Shown here: piece by piece, positions 32,310 through 43,126 of the stretch
How positions within the stretch are numbered: the stretch's first letter is position 1
How the letters are laid out: the number at the start of each line of letters is the position of its first letter
DNA from: Viridothelium virens
Taxonomy: Eukaryota; Ascomycota; Dothideomycetes; Trypetheliales; Trypetheliaceae
DNA length: 64,000 nucleotides
Assembly: GCA_010094025.1 (NCBI GenBank)
Contig: ML991771.1
Coordinates: forward strand, 496,001 to 560,000
Direction of reading: 5' to 3'
Notes under the pieces: model-generated
The model's input: only the letters and a program-made list of their open reading frames with translations
The model's database searches: none
Told to the model about the DNA's origin: nothing
Program-made: the position numbers and the translations under genes

Positions 32310-34347
32310 ATGGCTGCAGCGCACGAGAGATATGATGCGGTCATTGTTGGGGCAGGTCCCTTCGGCCTGCTTCTGTCGACATGTCTGGCGCGTTGGGGCT
32401 ACAAGATTAAGCACATTGACAATAGACCAGAGCCCACACCGACCGGACGCGCAGATGGCATTCAACCGCGATCACTGGATCTCCTTCGAAACATGGGTTT
32501 AAAGCGAGCGATAATGGCCCACGATCCTGCCAAAGTATACGAGGTGGCCTTCTGGGATCCCAGCAAGGATGGCATCTACAGAACAGGCACTTGGGCAAGT
32601 TGTCCTAGGTTTATCGATGCCCGATATCCATTCACAACTCTACTCCATCAAGGTCTTATTGAGCGTGTTTTCATCGACGATATGGAAAAGAATGGTGCCA
32701 AGGTTCAGCGACCGTGGACAATCACAGGCTTCAAGAACGACGGTTGGGATTCCACATATCCGGTCGAGGTTAACCTTGAGCGTCTTGACGGCGGCGTGAC
32801 AGAGACTGTCCGAGCAAAGTATCTCTTTGATGGCGAGGGGGCGAGGAGCTTTGTACGGACTCAACTGAAGATTCCTATCCACCACAAGGATCCAATCGCC
32901 CATGTATGGGGCGTCATGGATGGTGTTGTACGGACGGATTTTCCAGATATCAAGGTAAGGTGCAAACTAAGGATAATGATGGGTATGGTTTTCTAACATG
33001 ATATAGATGAAATGCACAATCCATTCGGATGCCGGCTCAATCATGGTCATTCCGCGCGAGAACAACATGGTCCGTCTCTACATTCAAATTGCATCCTCCA
33101 CAGATCCAAATTGGGATCCACGGAAGACAGCCACAGTCGAGGAGGTTCAAACTGCTGCGAAGAAGATTCTAAAGCCGTACTACATCAGCTGGGATCGTGT
33201 TGAATGGTACTCCGTATATCCCATAGGCCAAGGTATTGCAGAGCGCTATACTTTGGATGAGAGGGTCTTCATGGGAGGCGATGTTTGCCACACTCATAGT
33301 GTAAGTTCGCAGGCAAGATGTGTGCGCCGCTCATTCTGATACTGATCGATCTGATCGCAGCCCAAAGCCGGACAAGGAATGAACACCGCTTTTCTGGATG
33401 CTCAGAACCTCGCGTGGAAAATCCATGCGGTGGAGTCCGGTTTTGCTGAACGGTCTATCCTCAAATCGTACGAATCCGAACGGAAAGCCATCGCGGAGAA
33501 CTTGCTCAATTTTGACGCCGCCTATGCCAAGCTTTTTTCGCAACGTTTACCTTCTGCTGGTGAGGTCAAGACTGCCAACGCTGACTCACCTACAGAGGAA
33601 AACCAATTCGTCAAGACTTTCAAGGCTTCTTGCGAGTTTACTTCTGGATATGGCGTTGCTTACAATGAGAACATCTTCAATTGGTCGCCCTCTCATCCAG
33701 CAAGATCCGATCTCTTCCTCTCAGAAGCGCAAGGCACCACCAACCTCCGGACCGGTCGGATCTTGAGCAATGCCAACGTGACTCGTGTGGCTGACGCTAA
33801 TGTCGTTCATCTCGAGCAAGAAATCCCTCTCAATGGCTCGTTCCGAATTTATGTCTTTGGAGGGAAACCCTCACTCAACATGCAGGCCATCAATGACTTT
33901 GCATCGAATCTCACGAAGCCAGGCTCTTTCTATACAGCTTATCTTTACAAAGATCTCGAGGCCATCTCATATCACGAAAAGCACAATCCTCATTCCGCAT
34001 TCTTCACCTTGGCCACTATCCTCAATGCTAGACGCTCAGATATCGAGCCAGAAAAACTCCTTCCACACGTGTTGGCTCGGTATAGAACCCATATCTACGC
34101 CGACGATATTTGGGATGCCAACCTACCCGAAGCAAAGGCAGCCGCACATGCGAAGATGGGTTTTAATCAAGACAGGGGAGCTGTGGTTATTGTCAGACCT
34201 GATGGTTATGTTGGGTGCGTGGTCAGATTGGTCGAAGGAAGTGGCAGTATTGATGCCCTGAACGAGTACTTTGGAAGCTTCGTGGCAAAGCAGCTAGGCC
34301 GGAGCGCAAGGAAAACTGTTGGGTTTGAGGAGAGGGCAATGCTGTAA
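32310..34347 (+). CDS. FAD-dependent phenol 2-monooxygenase-like hydroxylase
   Basis: Class A flavoprotein monooxygenase predicted to hydroxylate an aromatic ring using NAD(P)H and O2. Exons: 32310-32954, 33007-33300 and 33361-34347 (641 aa). The N-terminal dinucleotide fold is [20 protein letters not shown], followed by [18 protein letters not shown]. The flavin-contact GD motif spans the exon 2/3 join ([11 protein letters not shown] then [20 protein letters not shown]). The ~200-residue C-terminal region ([33 protein letters not shown]) matches the thioredoxin-like dimerisation domain of phenol hydroxylases. All signature residues appear intact. The start was chosen because the longer frame from 32145 reads non-conserved sequence right behind a TATA box. 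The adjacent divergent P450 suggests a small oxidative gene pair. Confidence 0.92.
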
Positions 34348-34860
34348 AGAGCCTGAGGTGTTCCTGGTCCTCAGCGGATTGGTTGGAATAGATGGAAGTT
34401 TTGCATCTAGCGTACATGGCCATGAGATTTGCCTTCAATCGGCGAATCGGGAAGAGGGGACTCGTTCCTTCGCTGAAGTTCCAAATAGCTGGACGGGACT
34501 AATACTATTATTATGGTACTTCTATTCATCTCGCACAAACGCCCAATAAGCTGCATAGCTGGTGGTTCCGAGGACTATCTCTTTGCATTGCCATTAGAGC
34601 TTAGAGCAGACTAAGAAAAAGTATAATGTATAATGTATAAATTGTATTTCATGTGGACAGTGATCTGGCTGGGTGGTCTCAGTGGATGATCGTAGAGGGT
34701 GGTCCTCAAAAAAGGGACCGACGGGCTTGTGTTCTGTACCTTAGTGGTGTGGGTGGTACGGTCATATTGTTGGCAGTCGACACTACAATAACCTATTGTC
34801 TATCTATAATTGCGTAGCCTTCACTCTATCCCTCTTCAAACCCTATCACTCCATCTCGTG
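34348..34860. other. Intergenic, FAD monooxygenase / TAF10
   Basis: A 513-bp spacer holding the 3' end of the monooxygenase gene and the TAF10 promoter. A short run of TATAATG repeats lies near 34,620. I see nothing else. Confidence 0.5.
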
Positions 34861-35666
34861 ATGGCAGATACAGAGATGCAGAACTCCACCAGCGCGACGA
34901 AGCCCGATCTCGGCGACGAAGAGATCGACGCGTCGATTGATCAAGAAGTCAACGCCAACGTCCCTCTTGACCCTGATGCTACAGGCGCATTATCCGTACC
35001 TGACGGGGTCGATGCCAACTTGGATACTGAGGTCGATGCGACCGCCGAGGCACCTGCGTTCGAAGCACGAATCTCCGCAAAGAAGGACATCAGCCTACGC
35101 GAGTTTCTGCCCAAGATGGATGAATACGCTCCCATCGTATGTCTTTCCTCACTATCCTGCGGCCGCAGCCCCAGAGACAGCGATGTCAAGTCAGCGCTGA
35201 CCCGGTCTGATTTTAACCATATCAGATTCCTGACGCAGTAACGAACTACTACCTCACTGTCGCGGGACTTCCCCCTCCCCCCACCACCTCCCCCCACCTC
35301 GCCCGTCTTATTGCGCTCGCGGCGCAAAAGTTCATCGCAGATGTTGCAGCGGATGCGTACCAGTACTCGCGCATACGCTCATCGAATACCACGAGCAATA
35401 ATCCGATGGGCGGCCTCGGCGCTGCGGCAGGGTTTGGGACAATGGGGGGACCCCCAGGCGCGGCGGCTGGAGGAGCCGGTGGAGGCGCGGGTGGAGGGAA
35501 GGAAGGTGCCCAGGGGAAAGGTCTCAATCTCGGGGTACAGAGGCCTGGCTTTGGGGGTGGGGGTCAAGGGGGTGGACAGGGAAGGACGGTGCTCACAATG
35601 GAGGATTTGGGAATGGCTGTTGGAGAGTATGGGGTCAATGTAAGGAGGGGGGAATTTTATCGTTGA
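34861..35666 (+). CDS. TAF10: TAF10, shared TFIID/SAGA subunit with a glycine-rich histone-fold insertion
   Basis: Histone-fold subunit of TFIID and SAGA, which pairs with TAF3, TAF8 or Spt7-type partners. Exons: 34861-35136 and 35226-35666 (238 aa). After an acidic N-terminus comes the conserved [15 protein letters not shown]-like segment ([15 protein letters not shown]), then [15 protein letters not shown] and [20 protein letters not shown], the first helices of the fold. The last helix is [18 protein letters not shown]. Between them lies an insertion of about 75 residues that is mostly glycine with alanine, proline and asparagine (positions ~152-213). ATG 34861 gives MADTEMQNS; an in-frame ATG at 34810 is less likely. 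Confidence 0.93.
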
Positions 35667-36630
35667 TGGGTTGGCTTGCTCTGATTCATCGGATGGCGTT
35701 TTTAAACTGCGGACACTTCTCGTTCTGGACAGGAGGGCAAGGACTTTGAAGCATTTCCTGGGCGTTGCAATTAGGTTGCGCTATGAAGCTCGCAGAGCAA
35801 AAATGGGTGCTAGGATATGGCGAAATAGAATGCGTGATGCATGAATCAATTGTACAGTAGGCTACAGTGCCAACCCAAATTTGACTCCATTCAATGCAAG
35901 GACTTGAGCGCCGGGTATGCCCTACTTATTCCTTGTTTGCTTATACGAGAAACGCTTTCTTGTTCTGGGGAAGTTACGTCAATCTTACATGCCTCAAAAC
36001 TGACGGTATTGAATGCTTACATCGAAAATTCCCCAAGCTTATGTCCTACCATGTCTTCCGTAATCGTCACCTCGTTGTAGATTTTTCCGTTGTGGATTTG
36101 GAATCTTAAGCCAACAAAGTTAGGAAGTATAGTAGCTGCACGTGCTTGAGTTTTGATCGGAGCTACTCGTTCGCCGGGTTTGGGTCGAACAATTGGTAGA
36201 CTAAGTACAGTCGTAAGTAGGTGGTGGCTGGGTGAGATGGAGTAGGATTCAGAGCTCACGGAACAATGTGCGGGCCTGGCTTCAATTAGCATACTAAAGA
36301 CAAGGAAACAAGATGATCAATACCTTTCCAGACAGATCTTTTGCAAAGTACCCTCGTGGGAAACATGGTATTTTGGATGCTTCAATGAAGTGAGGACGAG
36401 CTCTGGAGGTCAATTCAATGGCAAAATGCAGGGGTACTTTTACGACACGTGATACAGTTTTCGCCACGTGAGGGTGTAGGCAACAGTCGCGACTTTTCGC
36501 GTGGCTATCACACTGTAGCACTGGGTTAGGCCTCACTTGCGACTGGGAGGTTTTCCGCGTCATCATGCTCTCGGACTCGTTACTCCATAACTCCAACTGT
36601 GTCCGAATCGTTCTGGATACCTAGTTAACC
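35667..36630. promoter_or_regulatory. Intergenic region upstream of MRE11
   Basis: Nearly 1 kb between TAF10 and MRE11, both on the plus strand. The proximal 200 bp carry two CACGTG boxes and a TTTTCGCG element. The rest contains only short unrecognised ORFs. Confidence 0.5.
36446..36501. promoter_or_regulatory. Paired CACGTG boxes plus SCB-like TTTTCGCG upstream of MRE11
   Basis: CACGTG at 36446-36451 and 36465-36470 are 19 bp apart. TTTTCGCG (CGCGAAAA on the other strand, like a yeast SCB element) lies at 36494-36501. The cluster sits 130-185 bp before the MRE11 start. SBF/MBF-type sites are known to drive G1/S expression of repair genes in yeasts, and CACGTG is a bHLH site. Function here is inference from spacing and sequence only. 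Confidence 0.35.
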
Positions 36631-38987
36631 ATGCAGGCTACTGATGGTAAGAACATCAAAATGGTGTGAATAATTATACAAAGAACTGAGTTAGGAGTCA
36701 ATAGATGCAGATACCATTCGAATACTGGTTTCGACTGACAATCATGTCGGTTACAGTGAACGCGATGCCAAGCGCGGAGACGATAGCTGGCAGACCTTCG
36801 ACGAGATCATGCGCTTGGCCAAAGAGCATGATGTTGACATGGTCCTGCTCGCTGGAGATCTCTTTCATGATAACAATCCTTCACGTAAGGCCATGTATCA
36901 AGTTATGCGATCCTTGAGGTTGAACTGCTACGGAGAGAAGCCCTGTGCGCTTGAGATGCTGAGCGATGCCTCCGAGAACTTCGGAGGCGCTTTTACTCAT
37001 GCGAACTACGAGGACGAGGATATCAACGTGGCAATTCCTGTCTTCTCCATCCATGGCAACCATGATGATCCGTCTGGAGTAAGTTGGGCATGCTTTGTCA
37101 CACAAGCTTCATGGCTAATGTAAGCCAGGAAGGTCATTTTGCAGCTTTAGATTTGCTTCAGGTATCAGGTCTCGTCAACTACTACGGAAAGACGCCAGAG
37201 TCAGACAACATTGTCATCAAGCCGGTTCTTCTCCAGAAGGGTCGCTCCAAGCTCGCTTTGTACGGTATGAGCAATGTACGAGACGAGCGCTTGTTTAGGA
37301 CATTCCGGGATGGCAAAGTCAAGTTCTTTCAGCCAGGCGTACAGAAGAATGAATGGTTCAATTTGATGAGCGTTCATCAGAATCGTCATGCCTACACGGA
37401 AACTTCATATCTACCTGAGAATTTTTTACCCGGGTTCCTGGACCTTGTGATCTGGGGTCATGAACATGAATGCCTCATCGACCCACATTATAATCCTGAA
37501 ATGGGGTTCCATGTGATTCAGCCTGGATCGTCAGTTGCGACATCTCTGATGCCTGGAGAAGCAGTTCCGAAACACGTTACGATCCTCAGTGTTACCGGCA
37601 AACAGTTCGAGTGCCAGCCTATCCGATTAAAGAGTGTTCGACCCTTCATGATGAAGGAAATCGTCCTGCAAGACGAGAAGCGCATGAAAGCCATTGCAAA
37701 GAAAGAGAACAACCGAACTGAAATAACGCGTTATCTGAGTGAGATAGTGAAAGACCTGATCAGCGAAGCCAACGAGTCCTGGCAAGCTCTACAAGTAGAA
37801 AGAGTCAACGAAAAAGATGTTCCTCATCCTCTCATCCGCCTTCGTGTTGAATATACTGCCCCAGAGGGCGGCAAGTTTGACTGCGAGAACCCTCAGCGCT
37901 TTTCTCGTCGATTTGACAAAGAAGTGGCCAACATAACTGATGTGATTCAATTCTATCGAAAGAAAAGCAGCACAAATCGACACGCGCGACCCGAAGCGGA
38001 ACTACCAGAAGAGTCCGTTCTTGCCCAAATGGCCATAGACGCTGTCAAAGTCGAGAAACTTGTGCGTGAATTTCTCACTGCGCAGTCGCTTACGATCCTT
38101 CCTCAAAATAGCTTTGGTGATGCGGTGAGCCAGTTTGTTGACAAGGATGACAAATATGCCATGGAGATGTTTGTCAATGAGAGCTTGACGCACCAAATCA
38201 AGCACCTCATGACAGCAGATGGTGTCAATGAAGATGACATGGCAGGTGCAATAAGTGCGACGAAGTCGAAAATGGAGCAATTGTTCGCTTCGGGTCAAGT
38301 AAAGCTCAGGAAGAAGATCAAGCTCAAGCCTAAACCAGATACCTGGGATAGCGATATAGACGGCCACTGGTCCGACGAACCTGGCGCTCTGGTTCGGTCT
38401 GAAAACGAAGATGAGGACGAGGAGAATGGGGAATCCGTAAGATCAAAGACGACAACGACACGCGGTCGTGGCAGGGGCCGCGGCAGAGGCAAAGGCACAG
38501 CTGCAGCGAGCACACGGAAGACAGGAACTACAGCCAAGGCCGTTCGTGGAAAGAACGTAGCCGAAGAGAAGGACGAGGACAATGACGTGCTAATGATTGA
38601 TGACGACGACGACGACATCCATAACAACAAAGCTGGCAACTCGTTGTTTGTCGGATCAAATGGCACATCGAAGGCAAGATCGTCCAAACCAGCGCCAGAC
38701 CGGTCCATTTCACCTCTGAAGAAGGCGTCTACTTCTCGAGCTACCGTGCCTTCCTCTTCGAGGTCAGCGGCTGGTAGGCAAACGACCTTGACTTTCTCTC
38801 AGCCTGCAACGCAGACACGTCAGACCAATAGTCGGGCTAGAAAGGTGCAAGAGCCAGTAAGAATATCTCTAGAAACATTTGAATGATCCGACTACTAACA
38901 CTGAATCCATAGAGCGAGGACGAAATATCCGATGACGATGATGCCTTTGAACCAGCACCATCAAGGTCCACTCGGATAAGGAATTGA
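36631..38987 (+). CDS. MRE11: Mre11 double-strand-break repair nuclease
   Basis: Mn-dependent nuclease of the Mre11-Rad50-Nbs1 complex, which acts in break sensing, end resection, meiosis and telomere upkeep in the nucleus. Exons: 36631-36646, 36711-37078, 37129-38856 and 38913-38987 (728 aa). The metallophosphoesterase motifs are complete: [28 protein letters not shown] and VIWGHEHEC. The capping domain follows ([20 protein letters not shown]). The C-terminus has an Arg-Gly-rich segment ([12 protein letters not shown]), acidic patches and TFSQPA, then a short acidic final exon ([12 protein letters not shown]). The 16-nt first exon joins to give [17 protein letters not shown]. Length and layout match other fungal Mre11 proteins. 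Confidence 0.96.
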
Positions 38988-39805
38988 GACTTTTTTGTGA
39001 GCAAGGTGCGCATATTAAGTGCATCGTAGCTGTTGCATATTCTAGCGAGCATGGCGCACGGTGAACGTTTTCGGCTGAGGCCTGCTTACCTACCTGAGGT
39101 ATCTGATCCAAGCTGTACATTAGAGACTATGATTGCTCAAACTCTCTTATGATTGCTTCAGAAGTCTTCAGAATTGCTGAGACTTAAGCACTGAGTGCTA
39201 CTTAATCACAGACAAACTAGGTCGGTTAAGATCTGGTCTCGAAAAATAGGAAGGTCCCTGCCTCGCGACTTCTCAAAAGATCTTCGCGGCAGGAAAGCAT
39301 TACCGCCACAGTATGCCTTTGTCCCGTCTTGTTCACTTCCCGATAATTAACGTACCTCGCCTTTTCACAATTCTCGTGGAAGTCACACACGCGGATCCCT
39401 TGCCACTGGTGTTCCTCGAATGCGCGGCAAGACCAGTCGAGCATCATGTTGACATGTTCTAGTCGGCTTTTCAGTCCTTTCCATCTTCCCAAGCACGTTA
39501 CAATCCGTCACAGTCATTCCACTCCATTTCACATCCAAAATTGCCGCTCGCTTTTCTGCGCTTGCATAATCAAGGCGTTCACGGTCGACGTCGCTGGCTC
39601 TCCTTTTTGGCCTTGTATCGGGCGTTTTTGGTCTCTCGAGTAGTTTGTAACACCCAAAGTGCGTACCAACACACTTCAACTCTGTCTGATGAACACTGAC
39701 ACTTAATTATCTTAGTAGATCCCATCGCTTCTCACGCTTCGGGTTACTCTGTCACGTATACGGACTTGCTGCTTTGGTGTGACGCGAGGTTCACCGCTGA
39801 GGCCA
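38988..39805. other. Intergenic, MRE11 / unknown proline-rich gene
   Basis: About 820 bp on the downstream side of MRE11, including the promoter of the next plus-strand gene. I see only unconvincing short ORFs. Confidence 0.5.
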
Positions 39806-42800
39806 ATGGCGCCTGCGTACAATATTGCAGAGCTGCGTCGACTGCGCACTTCTGCATCGGAGTCTACAATTGCCTTGGAGAAAGCTGTGAAAGAAGAAGT
39901 TGTCAAAGGTATGAAGTCTCTCCCCAATCATCACGGCAGACCAACCTACTGCACATCCTCTATCTCTCCAAAGAGCTGTCCATGCTAGCCGTCGGACGCC
40001 TACATTGAACATCATAACCTTTCCCTGCCCGTCAAATTTCAGACTTGATATCCATACCCGTGATTTCCTTATACCTCCGAAACCAACACCTCCATGCCAG
40101 CTTCGCACGATCAGAAACGTCTCCGTTATCAGCCATCTCTATAGCAGAGGCATTTGAAACAAAAGCAGAATTGTTCCCTGACTTGCGTGGCTGATTGCAC
40201 AATCTTCATCAGAACATGTCCTGAGAAATTCCTCATCCTTCACCTCGAGAAACTCGCTGAGGCAGGAGAATAACCGGACCGAAGCACCTCAGTTTGTCAG
40301 GCCGCAGAATGGACGATTTGGCAATGCGAAGTATTCGCCAACGCCATCAATCAAGCGTGGCAAAGCCGAAAGGCTTCTGAAAGAGCATGGATCACCACCA
40401 GGGCTTCGCGTGACTGCTGGAGGTAAGATTGTGCCAAGCGACATGACACCACTCTGCAGCCCACGATTCGGATATGGTCAACCTAACAAGCAAGGTTTCA
40501 TTAACATCAGCCCTTTCGAGGGACCCCAAGTCATCCCAGCACCAATGGTGCCCGGAAGACCTATACCAGCTGGTGGAGTGCTTCCATTCAGTCCGTTCTT
40601 TGGATTTACACCCGACGGTCAATGTGTGCCTTTGATGCCCATTCCATGTGGCGGCCTCTCACCGTACGCGAACAATGACCAGTTCCCACACATGCCCCCT
40701 CCGTGGAGTTCTGTATCTGGACCACCAGTAACTCCAGTACCACAAGCACCAATGGGTCCACCTACTCAGGGCTTTGCAGGAAGCGTTGCCTCTCTCACAA
40801 CAGGACAACAAGCACAAGCGCTTGAAAGGGAGCAGGCAAAGCTCAATGACGAATTCAGAACTGTTGATCAAGCCGGGGTCATTCACCAGGGAGTACTTAG
40901 CGCCTCGCAACGTGCCGCTCTGGTTGCACGCAAAGTCTCACTTACAAATCGTCTTGATGAGATTCGAGTGAGCCTCAAAAAGCTCAAGACATCTGAAGAC
41001 TCAAAGTCTAGCACTACACCGCCCGAAAGGACTCAGCCGGTGTTTGGACAACCACTACCAAAGCCAGCTCGTCCTGGATTTCCAGTATCACAGATGCCCA
41101 CTTACCACCAGCCTCCACCCTCTGCTGGACCGTTCGGTAACTTTCAATACTTGCAAATGCAAAATCAATATGCCGGACCAACAATACCGGTCGAGGCCCA
41201 ACCGCAAATGGTTGATCCGTCTGCTGCACCCTTCCTGATTCCTAATGGTCTCCAATGCAATTCTAGGAGCCTCTCTGCTCCCACGTCGACGTTAGCAAAT
41301 GAGCCTGCAACAGTGCCTTCAGTCTCATTGGATAGACCAAGTTCGATCGAAACGAGTGCGGCGAAGTCTCCAGCATCTACGCACATCTCTCATGAACCTC
41401 GCCGCTCACATGCAATTGCAATTAAAAACCCACAAGATGGTGCTCAGCAGGGGATTGTCCATAGTCAGAAATCTCCTCTGGACCCAACAAGGTACTTGGC
41501 TACTTCACACAGCTTTTGCCTTCTTGATCTGCTGACTCGATTAGTCCAAGTTACAGACCCATGAATCAACCTCAAGATGACATGCGCAGAAGCTCCCCCG
41601 TCTGCCAGGAATCGGAGGCGTCGCCATATGCCAAAGAAGCCTTGGGCAAAGACTACAATTGGCCAAACGATGGGCAAGACAGCATGAATGCAGCAAACTC
41701 CCCCTTCCCTAGGGACCGCGAAATCCAGCACAAGCCGAGCTTGTCTAGCGTGTCGACAGCAGACTTCTTTCCCAACAACCCCCTGGAGCACTCTGCCAAG
41801 AATATTCGGCCTCGACAGACCTCAGATTCGGGACTCCTAGCACCGCCGGTAACACCAAATAGATCTTCCCCAGGTCCATTAACTCGTCATGTCGACCGTC
41901 AAAGTTCGGAGGCACCGGCGTCTCCTGCGCCAAATTCTTTCAGAGTTTCTTCCTGGAATGCTGCTTGTGACCCAATTCCGGATCGCCTGGAGAACAACAT
42001 GAGTCCAAAGGCAAGATTCTCAGGTCCGGTAGGTGATCAAAATGTACCCAACGAAACTACGTCTCCTCGGAAGATCTCAAAGGTCACCCCTGCCGCCAGC
42101 GCAGTGTCCAGTAGAGCTTCCGAAGAGTCCAAACCAAGAGGTTTCTCCCAGGGTTATTGTGAGGGCTACTATTCTGGTTTACATCGTTTGCCTCTGGGAA
42201 AAGACGAGGACGGAGAAGTCCTGGAGGGTTATATCGCTGGATTACAACATTTTGCAGAGCTACAAGCTGCCCTGCGTAAGAACCGCTCGAAGAGTACGGA
42301 CAATGGCGTTGAGGATCTTTCAAGCAATGCGGCCCATGAAGGCGCCCGCCACAATTCCACAGTCGAACTCAAAGAAAATTCAACATCACCTCCAGCCGCT
42401 GGTGCCACACAAGAGGTGGAAAAATCAGACACGAGATCTCCTTCGGCACAGTTTAGCGCTCCTCTGACAAAGCAATTCTCTGGTAATCAGATTCAGAGCT
42501 TCGAGAGGAGCGACAAGGCTGACAAGCCTCAACCAGTAATGGAGACAATTCCCACTCGTGTTACTTCAGTCGGTCGAGGATTCAAATCGCCGGGCGGCAG
42601 CCTTGGAGAGAATCGCAGCCGCAACATCTCCCTGCCTATGAACCGCACCTACCAACCAGCACCGTGCAACTGGGCCCAAAGTCTACCTCAGCATGACGGT
42701 GCTACAGACAAGGCAATCGTCAATGCGGCTGAAGAGAGCAATCAGACCGGGGCACTCACAAACTTGCCTACCGAGCCTATTTCTGATACCGTAGAAAAAG

Positions 42801-43126
42801 TGCCGACCCCACCTGCAAAGAGTACCGATTCACCAACCAAACGCTCACCTTGGCACGCAAAATTGCCCAAGTCTCCGCCGTCGAAGCCGAGCCGATCACC
42901 TACCAAGAGTCGTCTTGACCGACTTGCTAGTCATCTGGGGGTCAAAAAACCCGACTCAACGCTCGAAGCTGATGACATCAGCCCCGGAAGTCATGAAATG
43001 GGAGATTCAATGAGTCCAAGTCGCAAGAAGAGGCGCGAAGAGTTCAAGCATTTCTTATCCCGTCCCAAGGGTGAACAATCTCATGAGCTGAAGCCGGTCG
43101 AGAAGGAGAGAAAAGTTCAGACTTGA
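39806..43126 (+). CDS. Large proline/serine-rich protein of unknown function
   Basis: I do not recognise this family. Proposed exons: 39806-39908, 40213-41491 and 41545-43126 (987 aa), with reading frame consistent through all joins. The start reads MAPAYNIAELRRLRTSASES; the first intron is long (304 nt), and the exon 2 start is the least certain point. Residues ~110-220 are rich in Pro/Gly (FINISPFEGPQVIPAPMVPG). A helical segment follows (ALEREQAKLNDEFRTVDQAG, VARKVSLTNRLDEIRVSLKK). The central part is disordered and Ser/Pro-rich. A compact, ordered-looking block reads GFSQGYCEGYYSGLHRLPLG then LEGYIAGLQHFAELQAALRK. The C-terminus has SP/TP sites, basic patches and KRREEFKHFLSR. This suggests a phosphorylated scaffold or RNA-associated protein, which is speculation. 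Confidence 0.75.
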
